NCBI GenBank assembly: GCA_964526835.1
Contig: CAZGMK010000014.1
Span: forward strand, 13,554 to 77,553
DNA from: DAOSXA01 sp964526835
Lineage (GTDB): Bacteria > Zixibacteria > MSB-5A5 > GN15 > FEB-12
Length of the DNA: 64,000 nucleotides
Reading direction: 5' to 3'
Below are positions 1 to 8,823 of the stretch, in pieces; positions within the stretch are counted from its first letter, which is position 1, and every line of letters begins with the position of its first letter. Both the position numbers and the translations under genes were made by a program. The notes under the pieces were generated by a model. It searched no databases, was not told the DNA's origin, and saw only the letters and a list, made by a program, of their open reading frames with translations.

Positions 1-224
1 TCTACGATTTCCCCAATGGTCCGCCGAAGATTCACGAGCACGACGGCGAGGCGCCGCGGGGGTACGCTGTCATTGTGAATGGTCGGGTAGTGGTGTACTT
101 TCTTGTGGAATCCGATATCGGTGATGGCTGGGAGGATGAACAGGTACACAATGATCCCCCGGAGAAACGCGAGGCGGCGTTGAGGATGGGAGTGAACATA
201 CTCGCTTACGCCCTGTTAAACTAG
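1..224 (+). CDS. DUF4159-like protein, C-terminal fragment
   Basis: The window opens inside an open frame (codons start at position 3) ending in TAG at 222-224, leaving about 73 residues. The fragment contains NGRVVVYF, then SDIGDGWED, and ends GVNILAYALLN. That pattern of a short beta strand, a conserved DGWE and a final GxNxxxYAL matches the C-terminus of DUF4159 proteins. These often sit beside MoxR/Bat-type genes in FCB-group bacteria. The next gene on the same strand, 84 bases on, is a DUF4175 protein, a frequent companion. The function of the family is not established. The start lies outside the window. Confidence 0.6.
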   Translation, partial: YDFPNGPPKIHEHDGEAPRGYAVIVNGRVVVYFLVESDIGDGWEDEQVHNDPPEKREAALRMGVNILAYALLN

Positions 225-308
225 GCGGGGCGGCGGTACCAATCGAGATTCTCGGTCGGACCCCCGGAGTCCGGCCGACCGAAAGACCACAAATTACAGG
301 ACGATGCT

Positions 309-3300
309 ATGGCTTCGGCGGATGCAACCAAACTGATCGGGCGACTGAGGGGGGCCCTCTGGCGCCAACGTCTGGTGCTGCTGGCCGCGGGACTTCTGGC
401 GACTATCGCGACGGTAACGGGTATAGCCTTGCTGCTGGCGCTGGTGGCCGGGGTGATGATTGTGCCGGTCTGGCTCAAGATCGGCCTGCTGGCTCTTACC
501 GGCGTGGTGACTGTGTATGCGCTGGTCCGCTTCGTGGCCGGGCGCTTCTGGTACGGATCGATCGACCAGATGGCCGTACGCCTGGAGCAATTATATCCCG
601 AGCTCAAGGGGCGGTTGGTTGCGGCGATCCAGTTCGCACGCATGACCGCAACGCCGGGCTACTCATCGGACCTGATGGCCATGACAACCCGTCAGGCTGT
701 CGAGCGATCCTCGGTCGTAGACTTCAGCCGCTCAGTGACCGCCGGTCCGATTTGGCGCAGCGGGCGAGTGTTCCTCGGCGCTGCGGCTCTGGCGGCCCTG
801 GTGATGCTGGTATCGCCCGGGTTATTCCGGCACAGTCTCGAAGTCTATTCCAATCCCACCAGGGAAGTCGCCCCGCCCCTTGGATATGATCTTTTCGCCT
901 GGCCCGGCAACACCGAGTGGGTCAAGTACCGCGATATCGAGATAGGCGCCGCATTGGTCGGCGGTCAGTTCCCCGGGAAAGCGACGATACACCATCGCCT
1001 GGCCGGCGGCTCCTGGCAACAGACCGAGGTCGACTTGACGAGACTCGTGCCGACGGTGACAGAGAGCGGCGATTCGCTGCTGTTCACGACCACCCTGCGT
1101 CAGATTAATCGTTCTTTCGACTACTATGTCGAAGCCGGCCGCAGCCAGACCGAGCTTCAGAAGGTGGACGTCGTCGACCGTCCGCGGGTGAACGGGATCA
1201 AGCTGTCGATCTTCTATCCCAAGTATACGGGGATGGATCCCACCGTCATAGACGAGAACAACGGCTCGTTCTCAGCCATCGTCGGCAGCCGGATTACGAT
1301 GGAGATCGAAAGCTCGATGCCGATTGAGCGGGCCGAAATGATCTTCGGCGACTCCAGCCGTCAGGCCATGGAAGTGAGCGGCCGACGCGCTGAGACGTCG
1401 CTGCGGGTCGATGAATCCCGGGCCTACTGGCTGCGCCTGACCGATCATCTGGGCGAACACAACCCGGATCCGATCGAGTACTACATCACCGCCGTACCGG
1501 ATGAGTACCCGTCAGTCGACGTGCTCTTCCCCGGCGTCGATGTCAACCTCACCGATCAGATGCGCCTTCCTTTGAAGCTGCGAATCTACGATGACTACGG
1601 ATTCTCGTCGTTGGTGATGAAATACGTCGTATTCAATCAGGGGCGACCATCGGACGAACACGTGGCGGTGATCAACTTCTCCGACCGGATCAAGACCGAG
1701 GGCGACATAGACTTCAACTGGGACCTTGGTGACCTGAATATGTTCCCCGGCGACTGGGTGACTTATCACTTTGAGGTGGCCGACAACGATCAGGTCAGCG
1801 GCCCGAAGGTCTCGCGATCGCGCCAGTATGTGGCTCGAATTCCCTCGCTGGACGAAATCGTCAGCATGACCGAAGCCGAGTCGCAACAGCGGGTCACTCG
1901 CACTCAGGAGATCCTGGAGGCGGGACGCGAAACAGCCGAGAAGATGAAGCAGCTGGCCCGGAAGCTGAAGGCCGAACAGCAGGAGAAGGCTGAGTGGCAA
2001 CGCCACAAAGAACTGAGCAATCTGGCCGAAAAGAACGCCGAGACTATCGAGAACATCGAGAAGATGGCTCAGCAGATGGAGACATCGGTCGATGAAATGG
2101 CCCGGCAATCGCACTTGAGCCGCGAGATTCTCGAGAAGATGGCCCAGATCCAGAAGCTGTTCGAGGACGTCGCCACGCCGGAAATGAAGGAAGCGCAGCG
2201 CCAGCTGATGGAAGCGCTCAAGAACATGGACCCGGCCGAGATGCAGAAGGCGATGGAAGACTTCCAGATGTCCATGGAGGAGATGCTTCAGCGCCTGGAG
2301 CGCACCCTCACGCTTCTGAAGCACTTGGCTCTGGAGCAGAAGATGGAGGCCATGTTGCGACAGTTGGAGCAGCTGGCCGAGCGCCAGGAAGACATGAATG
2401 AGTCTACCGACAGTACCGATGAGAACAGCCTGCCGTCGCTGTCTTCCCGGGAGGACCAGATCGAATCCGATTTGCAGAGCCTGAAGAAGCAGGTCAGTGA
2501 CCTGGACAGCCTGTCGAAAGAAGCCGATTTGAACGATGTTCCGCAGATGCAGGAGTTCATGGAGGCGCTCAATAAGAATGATGCCGATATGAACATGTCG
2601 GAAATGTCTCAGGCTTTGAGCAGGAAGCGCAAGATGGATGCTACGCAGCAGGGCAGCGAAGCCCTGTCGAAGCTGCTGGAGACTCTCGACCAGATGCAGC
2701 AGAGTTTCTCGGACTTGAAGGGGGAGAACCAGGAAGAGGTGATGCGGGCCATGCAGATGGCTATCGATGACGCCAGTTACCTGTCGCATACGCAGGAAGA
2801 GCTTTTCGATCAGGCCTCTCAAATGAGTCAGGAGTCCACTGTCCTGCGCGACGAAATGGCCCAGCAGCAGAACGAACTGCAGGGGGCCTGCGACGGACTG
2901 AAAAACCGCATTTCCGAGTTGGGCAAGCAGAGCCCGTTCATCGCCGCCGAGCTGGAACGGCTGGTGAACTTCGCGACTTCATGTATGCAGACGTCGACAG
3001 AGCAATTCACCGACAAGCGTCGCAACCAGGCGCTGCGAGCGCAGCGAGAGGCCATGGCGACACTCAATCTGGCGGCCCTGCGGCTGATGGAGTCGATGCA
3101 GCAGCAGCAGCAATGCAACAAAGGCGGCAACTGCAGCAAGAACCTCAAGAAGCTGCAGTCACTGTGCAGCCAGCAGCAAAAACTGAACCAGCAGACCCAG
3201 TCGTGCAGCAACCCCTCGGCCTCGTGCGACACCCCGGGGCAGGCGGGCAGCCAGGGTAACCCGCAGTTCAGCCAGGGCGGACGCGAGGCGCTTGAGCGCC

Positions 3301-3749
3301 TGGCCGGCGAGCAGGGCTCGATCCGCAAATCGCTCGAGGAGCTGGCCCGTGAGTTCGGCGATTCCCGTCAGGTACTGGGACGGCTGGATGACCTGGCGCG
3401 CGAGATGCGCGAGGTCGAAGAGGATCTGGCATCGGGGCAGGTCGGCCGGGAGACCATTGAGCGCCAGCTGAAGATCTACTCGCGTATGCTCCAGGCCTCG
3501 CGCTCGTTGCAGCGCCGCGATTTCACCGAGCAGCGGCAGGCCAAGTCGGCGTCGACGCAGTTGTATGCTCCGCCGCCCGCCTTGCCCGACGGCCTGCTTG
3601 ATGACCAGACCAGTCTTGAAGATCGGTTGCGCAAGTATCTGTCGGGCAATTATCCGCCGCAGTATGAACAGCAGATCAAGGCCTATTTCCGCGCCCTCAT
3701 GAAGATGCAGGGTCGCAGCGTGATCAGCGAGGAGATGCTCCAGCCGTGA
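309..3749 (+). CDS. DUF4175-like giant coiled-coil membrane protein
   Basis: A 1146-residue protein. Two membrane segments lie near the N-terminus (about residues 22-45 and 50-75) and a third near 155-175, followed by the conserved pattern of a tightly packed N-terminal helical hairpin with LEQLYPELKGRL. Residues 180-530 look like a periplasmic beta-rich region. Residues 530-970 are almost continuous coiled coil rich in Glu, Gln, Lys and Met (for example EMARQSHLSREILEKMAQ). A Q/C-rich low-complexity stretch (MQQQQQCNKGGNC) follows near 935. The architecture fits DUF4175. The ATG follows GGACGATGCT, a weak ribosome site. The next gene starts inside its stop codon, so the two are translationally coupled. 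An envelope role is inferred; no enzymatic motif is visible. Confidence 0.75.
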   Translation: MASADATKLIGRLRGALWRQRLVLLAAGLLATIATVTGIALLLALVAGVMIVPVWLKIGLLALTGVVTVYALVRFVAGRFWYGSIDQMAVRLEQLYPELKGRLVAAIQFARMTATPGYSSDLMAMTTRQAVERSSVVDFSRSVTAGPIWRSGRVFLGAAALAALVMLVSPGLFRHSLEVYSNPTREVAPPLGYDLFAWPGNTEWVKYRDIEIGAALVGGQFPGKATIHHRLAGGSWQQTEVDLTRLVPTVTESGDSLLFTTTLRQINRSFDYYVEAGRSQTELQKVDVVDRPRVNGIKLSIFYPKYTGMDPTVIDENNGSFSAIVGSRITMEIESSMPIERAEMIFGDSSRQAMEVSGRRAETSLRVDESRAYWLRLTDHLGEHNPDPIEYYITAVPDEYPSVDVLFPGVDVNLTDQMRLPLKLRIYDDYGFSSLVMKYVVFNQGRPSDEHVAVINFSDRIKTEGDIDFNWDLGDLNMFPGDWVTYHFEVADNDQVSGPKVSRSRQYVARIPSLDEIVSMTEAESQQRVTRTQEILEAGRETAEKMKQLARKLKAEQQEKAEWQRHKELSNLAEKNAETIENIEKMAQQMETSVDEMARQSHLSREILEKMAQIQKLFEDVATPEMKEAQRQLMEALKNMDPAEMQKAMEDFQMSMEEMLQRLERTLTLLKHLALEQKMEAMLRQLEQLAERQEDMNESTDSTDENSLPSLSSREDQIESDLQSLKKQVSDLDSLSKEADLNDVPQMQEFMEALNKNDADMNMSEMSQALSRKRKMDATQQGSEALSKLLETLDQMQQSFSDLKGENQEEVMRAMQMAIDDASYLSHTQEELFDQASQMSQESTVLRDEMAQQQNELQGACDGLKNRISELGKQSPFIAAELERLVNFATSCMQTSTEQFTDKRRNQALRAQREAMATLNLAALRLMESMQQQQQCNKGGNCSKNLKKLQSLCSQQQKLNQQTQSCSNPSASCDTPGQAGSQGNPQFSQGGREALERLAGEQGSIRKSLEELAREFGDSRQVLGRLDDLAREMREVEEDLASGQVGRETIERQLKIYSRMLQASRSLQRRDFTEQRQAKSASTQLYAPPPALPDGLLDDQTSLEDRLRKYLSGNYPPQYEQQIKAYFRALMKMQGRSVISEEMLQP

Positions 3750-5602
3750 TGGACCCAATACTCAAGCGCTTCATAGTACTGATTGTGGCTGTCGCCCTGA
3801 CGGCGCCCGCCTCCGTCGCCCAGGATTCATCCGACTCGGTCCCGAGCCAGCGGGAGGACCTGAAGCTGATGAACCCCTTTGAGGGGATGGACCAGACCCA
3901 GCAGAAGTTGCAGACTGTCCGTTCGCTGATGCGCCAGCGCGACTACCAGAATGCGGCCGCGCTGCTGGAGACGATGTGGGCGGATAACCCTGAGGACATC
4001 TCCGTCTACAATCTGCTCAAGAGCTGCTACAGCCAGCTCAAGCTGCATGAGAAGATGCTGGGCATAGTCGAACCGAGAGTCGAGGCCCATCCTGATAACT
4101 ACGCCTGGCGTCTTGACCTGGCCCAGACCCTGGCCCACCTGAATCAGCGCGAGCGGGCCGGCGAGGAGTACTCAAGGGCGGTGTCGCTGGCGCCGACCGA
4201 GCGGGAACTAGGTCGGGCCCTGGAGGGAATGGTCGGGGCGGGCTTCGATTCGACTGCTCTGCGGTTGATCGATTCTCTCATCCCCCTGGTGAATGATCCG
4301 AACCCGATCCTGTTTCAGCGCGGCCGGGTGCTGGAGAAGCAGAAGCAGTTCGGCCGGGCGGCGGTCGAGTATTTCGCCCTCCTGGCCGACACCACTAGGC
4401 TGGGCTCGGAGGCTGAGCGCCGGCTCTTGGACCTGCTGAAGTTCGAGGAGTCATCGGCGATTGTTGAAGAGCAATTGATGAGTCGCGCCGACACTGTCGG
4501 CAATACCCGGGCCTTGCGGCTTCTGTTGGAGCATTATCTTGCTTCCGGCGATCCCGAACGGGGGTTCAGTCTGGCAATACGCAGCGATTCTCTTGAGGGA
4601 GGACAGGGCCGGGCGCTGGTGCACTACCTGGTCACCTGCCAGGAGCGCAAGATGTATGAGCCGGCCGCGCGCATGGGCCGGTACATCCTCGACAACTATG
4701 ACAGCGGCCCCACCCTCACACCGACCTGGTTCGCCCTCGGTGAGGTCCTGACCGCCCTGGGGCGCTACGACGAGGCGCAGGCAGTCTACGACACCGCCTA
4801 TGCGCACCTGCCCCGCAGTCGCGATCGCAGCGAAGTCCTGGTTCGCATCGGCAAGCTTTGTCTGGATTATCGCAATGATCCGGGCTGTGCGATCAGCTAT
4901 CTCGATTCTGTCGTGCAGCATCATGCCAGCGGGATCGGATATCTCGAAGCATTGCGGCTGCGGCCGCAGACGCATCTGCGGTTGGGGGACCTCGATCGGG
5001 CTGAGGCGCTTTTCGATGAATTAAGCGACAAACGGCTCAACGAGCTCGCTCACGAGGAAATCGACTACTACCGCGGCCTGATTCACTTCTACCGCAAGGA
5101 GTACGACTCGGCCCGGGCGGACTTCAAGGCCCTTATCGTCCGTTATTCCGACGGGTTCTACGTAAATGATGCCCTTCACCTCATGACGATTATGGAGCGG
5201 GCCCAGGATTCGGACGAACTGCTCTATGATTATTCCAACGCTCTGTTTTTTGAACAGAGGCGGATGTATGACTCGATGGCGACGGCGCTCGAAAAACTAG
5301 TCTCGGCGCCATCGCCCGCGCTGTCGGACCTGGCCCTGTATCGTCTGTCCGATCTGGCGCTTCAGCAGGCCGATACCGGCAAGGCCCTCGAGCATGTCGA
5401 GCGCATGGCCGAGAAAGCGCCCGAGTCATACTACTATCCTTTCGGCTTGAAGCTCAAGGCCGATGTTCTCTCGAGGCGTAATGATCCCGAAAGCGTCGAA
5501 CAAGCCCGACAGATATACCGCACGCTGCTGACCGAGCATGCCAACTACCCGTTTGCCTCGGAAGTCCGCCAAAGCCTCCGGGCGCTCGATCGAGAAGCTT
5601 GA
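3749..5602 (+). CDS. Secreted tetratricopeptide-repeat protein
   Basis: About 617 residues starting at ATG 3749, which overlaps the upstream TGA by one base (TGATG). A GTG three bases earlier is possible but less likely. Residues 1-25 form a signal peptide (hydrophobic IVLIVAVALTAPASVAQ). The rest is helical with repeated TPR-like units from about residue 45 to the end (for example NPEDISVYNLLKSCYSQL and YYRGLIHFYRKEYDSARADF). It is coupled to the DUF4175 gene and probably acts with it in the periplasm as a scaffold. No catalytic motif is seen. TPR proteins are common beside DUF4159/DUF4175/Bat-type genes, but the specific partner cannot be named from sequence. Confidence 0.75.
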   Translation: MDPILKRFIVLIVAVALTAPASVAQDSSDSVPSQREDLKLMNPFEGMDQTQQKLQTVRSLMRQRDYQNAAALLETMWADNPEDISVYNLLKSCYSQLKLHEKMLGIVEPRVEAHPDNYAWRLDLAQTLAHLNQRERAGEEYSRAVSLAPTERELGRALEGMVGAGFDSTALRLIDSLIPLVNDPNPILFQRGRVLEKQKQFGRAAVEYFALLADTTRLGSEAERRLLDLLKFEESSAIVEEQLMSRADTVGNTRALRLLLEHYLASGDPERGFSLAIRSDSLEGGQGRALVHYLVTCQERKMYEPAARMGRYILDNYDSGPTLTPTWFALGEVLTALGRYDEAQAVYDTAYAHLPRSRDRSEVLVRIGKLCLDYRNDPGCAISYLDSVVQHHASGIGYLEALRLRPQTHLRLGDLDRAEALFDELSDKRLNELAHEEIDYYRGLIHFYRKEYDSARADFKALIVRYSDGFYVNDALHLMTIMERAQDSDELLYDYSNALFFEQRRMYDSMATALEKLVSAPSPALSDLALYRLSDLALQQADTGKALEHVERMAEKAPESYYYPFGLKLKADVLSRRNDPESVEQARQIYRTLLTEHANYPFASEVRQSLRALDREA

Positions 5603-5738
5603 GCCGCCGGCCCCCTCAACCAATTAATCTGTTGGCATTTGATCATGGGCTGTTGTATTATCCGTCTGATTAAGAACGCCCATGAGCATCGGTGGGTATA
5701 ACCCACTGGTGTTGTCTCAGCAGCCAACCTGGAGGCCG

Positions 5739-8522
5739 ATGTTGACGGAACCCACAGTTATCCCCCGTGACCAATTTGATCGGACCAATGCCTTTATCGC
5801 CGCCGCAGTCTTCCTGGCTTCGTTTGTCGTCTATGCGATGACTGTCCAGCCGACGTTTGGCTTCTGGGACTGCGGTGAATTCATCGCCTGCTCGGTGACT
5901 CTCGGCATTCCCCATCCGCCCGGCACGCCTTTGTACATCCTGCTGGGAAGACTTGCCTCGGTTATTCCGTTCGTGGAGGATGTCTCCCACCGGATCAACT
6001 ACCTGTCGGCTATCTCGTCGGCTTTCACGGCCATGTTCAGTTACTTGCTGGCGGTCCGCCTGATTCAGTACTTCTACAAGGGTAGCGTTGACAATCTTGG
6101 GCGCCATATCAGCTACGTGGGCGGCATTGCCGGCGGGTTCTTCGTTGCCTTCTCCTCGACCAACTGGGCGAACTCGGTTGAAGCCGAAGTCTATGGGTTG
6201 GCCCTCGCCCTGTCGGTAGCCATCTTCTGGCTCACCCTTCGCTATTGGGACCGCCGAGGTCAACCCGGGGCCGCCAGGTGGATGATCCTGGCCATGTACC
6301 TGGCCATGCTGGGCATCGGGATTCACATGACCGTCTTTCTGGTAGTGCCCGTGTGCGCGCTGTTTTTCATTTTCAAGCAGGAGACGACGGCCCGCGACTG
6401 GGTCTATGTATGCGGATTCGTTATTGTCGAACTGCTGTTGATAATGCTCTTCGCCAACGGCCGCGGCGGTGTGGCGGCGTTTTATGCCGTCACCGCGGTG
6501 CTGTCGGTAGCGCTTCTGATCCTGCTGTACAAGAAGATCAACTGGGCGATTGTGATCGCGGTCGGCGCGACCTCGTCGTTGATGGTGAGCTTCGCCGTTT
6601 ACATAGAGGCTGTCCCGCTGGCCCTCCTGGTTCTTATTGTCCTGGCCTTACTGGCGCGCCAGCAGAAGTGGAACCTGCAATGGAAGTCCGGCATGGCCAT
6701 TCTGCTGGTCGGACTCCTCGGGATTTCGGTCCATGCGTTCCTTCCCATTCGTTCCGGCCTGAATCCACGAATAGACGAAAACAATCCCTCGCGCGATTGG
6801 CGGACTTTCGTCAATTACCTGGACCGCAAGCAATACGGCCAGGAGAGTATGGTCGAACGCATGTTCCATCGTCGCGGCGAGTGGGCGAACCAGTTCGGCC
6901 GTCATCCCCACATGGGTTTCTGGTCGTACTTCGAGGAGCAGTACTCGGGAGCCGGTGTGCAGTTCATCATTCCGTTCTTTGCCCTCGGACTGATCGGCCT
7001 GTATGTGGCTATTCGAAAGCGACTGGAGATAGGGCTTCCGTTCCTCACGCTCATCTTGATTTGCTCGGTCGGCCTGATTCTGTACATGAATTTCGCCGAC
7101 GGCACCAAGTACGACTTCCGAACCGGTGACGCCTACCTTGAAGTGCGCAATCGTGACTACTTCTTCACGCCCGCGTTTGTTTTCTTCGGCATCGCCATGG
7201 GGGTCGGAGTGGGCGCTGTCCTGCAGATTGCCCGCGAGAAGCTCCAGGGCAACGAGGGCACGCAGAGGAAACTGGTGTACGCCGGTAGTGTGCTGGCTTT
7301 GCTGCCGGCCTTGTCGCTGGCCAACAACTGGCATGAGTGCGATAGTTCAGGGAACTTCATCCCCTACCATTACGCACGCAATATCCTTATTGGCTGTCCC
7401 GAGAATACGATCCTGTTCACCTCCGGTGACAACGATACCTTCCCCTTATGGGCGATGCAGGAGGCCTACAACTACCGTCGGGATGTGCGCGTGGCCAACC
7501 TGTCGCTTCTGAATACGGACTGGTATGTCGAGCAGATGAAGAACCGCTACGATGTGCCGATCAGTCTGAGCGACTCGCAGATTCTCTGGTTTCCCACCGA
7601 AATGGCCGGCCAGGAAATCCAGAGACCCCGAAAACCGTTCGTCGACCGAGCGCGAAAGCGTCAGACTTTTCTGACAGCGGGCCGTCACGGGGATCGGGTC
7701 GTTCGGGTGCAGGATATGATGGTCGACGACATTGTCTGGGAATCAACCTACAGCGAGAACGACAGCCTGAAGCTGAGCGTCCCGATCTACTTCTCATCTC
7801 CGCCGTATGCCGAGTCGCCCCTGAAATTACGTGAGCATGCCCAGTTGGAGGGGATCCTCTACAAGCTCGACTGGAACCTGGACCGCCAGGTCAACGTCGA
7901 TCGCTCCTGGGAGTTGTTCATGGAGGAGTACGAACTCGTGGGCTACGAGGACTCTGAGGTTTATCGGGATGAGAACGCCACCGGGGTTTTCATTACCTAC
8001 GGCGTCAACGGCGGCCGCCTCTTCGACGAATTGGTGGCGGATGGGCGCGAGGATGACGCTATCGCCCTGGGCAAGCACTTAATCGCCAAGTACCCCGAGT
8101 ACTGGCAGACCTACATGATCCTGGGCGACTTGTATGAGAAACGAGGCGATACCGCCAAGGCCGACACTTTGTGGATTCAGTTGAATGACACCCTGACGAG
8201 CTTCCTTGAGTCCAATCCCAGGAACCTGTTCTATATGCAGGACCTCGGCATGTGCAAGGTCGAGTTGGGCCAGCGACGCAATGATCCTGAGTTGACTCAG
8301 CAGGGAGTAGACCTGTGCTGGAAGGCCTTCATGGCCAATCGCAATTCGAGCTACGCTTTCCGCAAGTTGGTCACGGCTCTCTCGCGCACCGGCCAGTTCA
8401 ATGAGATTCGCCGCGCGGCCCAGTTGCATGCCGAGTACAAGGTGAACCAGCAGGACCAGTTCCTGCAGCAGCTACTCGGCCAGTCGGCGCCGTCAGGTAT
8501 GCCGCCTCAACCGGGATCGTAG
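5739..8522 (+). CDS. DUF2723 polytopic membrane protein with TPR tail
   Basis: About 927 residues. The N-terminal half has ten or more hydrophobic segments and carries the family signature DCGEFIACSVTLGIPHPPGT near residue 40, typical of DUF2723 (TMEM260-like, distantly related to GT-C/PMT glycosyltransferases). The C-terminal 400 residues are soluble, ending in TPR-like helices (YWQTYMILGDLYEKRGDTA). The frame opens at ATG 5682, but ATG 5739 is preceded by GGAGG, although only 3 bases away, and begins right before the conserved N-terminus. Either start is possible. The family is widespread in Bacteroidetes and Zixibacteria-like genomes. A protein O-mannosyl/glycosyl transferase role is a family-level hypothesis, not shown here. 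Confidence 0.85.
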   Translation: MLTEPTVIPRDQFDRTNAFIAAAVFLASFVVYAMTVQPTFGFWDCGEFIACSVTLGIPHPPGTPLYILLGRLASVIPFVEDVSHRINYLSAISSAFTAMFSYLLAVRLIQYFYKGSVDNLGRHISYVGGIAGGFFVAFSSTNWANSVEAEVYGLALALSVAIFWLTLRYWDRRGQPGAARWMILAMYLAMLGIGIHMTVFLVVPVCALFFIFKQETTARDWVYVCGFVIVELLLIMLFANGRGGVAAFYAVTAVLSVALLILLYKKINWAIVIAVGATSSLMVSFAVYIEAVPLALLVLIVLALLARQQKWNLQWKSGMAILLVGLLGISVHAFLPIRSGLNPRIDENNPSRDWRTFVNYLDRKQYGQESMVERMFHRRGEWANQFGRHPHMGFWSYFEEQYSGAGVQFIIPFFALGLIGLYVAIRKRLEIGLPFLTLILICSVGLILYMNFADGTKYDFRTGDAYLEVRNRDYFFTPAFVFFGIAMGVGVGAVLQIAREKLQGNEGTQRKLVYAGSVLALLPALSLANNWHECDSSGNFIPYHYARNILIGCPENTILFTSGDNDTFPLWAMQEAYNYRRDVRVANLSLLNTDWYVEQMKNRYDVPISLSDSQILWFPTEMAGQEIQRPRKPFVDRARKRQTFLTAGRHGDRVVRVQDMMVDDIVWESTYSENDSLKLSVPIYFSSPPYAESPLKLREHAQLEGILYKLDWNLDRQVNVDRSWELFMEEYELVGYEDSEVYRDENATGVFITYGVNGGRLFDELVADGREDDAIALGKHLIAKYPEYWQTYMILGDLYEKRGDTAKADTLWIQLNDTLTSFLESNPRNLFYMQDLGMCKVELGQRRNDPELTQQGVDLCWKAFMANRNSSYAFRKLVTALSRTGQFNEIRRAAQLHAEYKVNQQDQFLQQLLGQSAPSGMPPQPGS

Positions 8523-8550
8523 CCGCCGGGTTGTTTGCGATGAATTCGGT

Positions 8551-8582
8551 CAAGGCCCGGCGTCTGACGGCGTCGGGCCTTG
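8551..8582 (+). terminator. Hairpin terminator after the DUF2723 gene
   Basis: A stem of about 14 pairs (arms CAAGGCCCG.../...CGGGCCTTG with two G-T pairs inside, loop TGAC) begins 28 bases after the stop at 8522. It is followed by a weak T-containing tail (TGTGCCCTTT). It probably ends the first operon. The U-tract is poor, so it may not be fully intrinsic. Confidence 0.5.
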
Positions 8583-8823
8583 TGCCCTTTGGTCAACCGA
8601 TACGTGCTGACGTGAGCCGACGGGAAGCGGCTTATTCGGCAGTTCCCCGATCGTAGGCAGCATGCGTTGAGTATGCCGGCGCCCGGGAATTGGCCTGACC
8701 ACTTAACCGGTCGGGGAACAGCGATGGCCCGAGTGATTGGGCCGGCTCAGCCCTGTCGTTACTGGACAAGCGCCGGCGTCAAGGTGTCTCACGGCGGACA
8801 CGCAACAAGGTAGACCTGGACTA

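Noticed and set aside
1512..2822. 436-codon minus-strand frame
   Set aside because: Antisense shadow of the coiled-coil region of the DUF4175 gene; Leu/His-rich translation with no domain.
3097..3112. CAG triplet run as a simple-sequence switch
   Set aside because: Short, in frame, and part of a Gln-rich coiled coil; too short to suggest phase variation.
8737..8823. TTG start extending tamB by 29 codons
   Set aside because: The extension is Arg/Ala/Pro-rich before the membrane anchor and has no ribosome site; ATG 8824 leads directly into the anchor.
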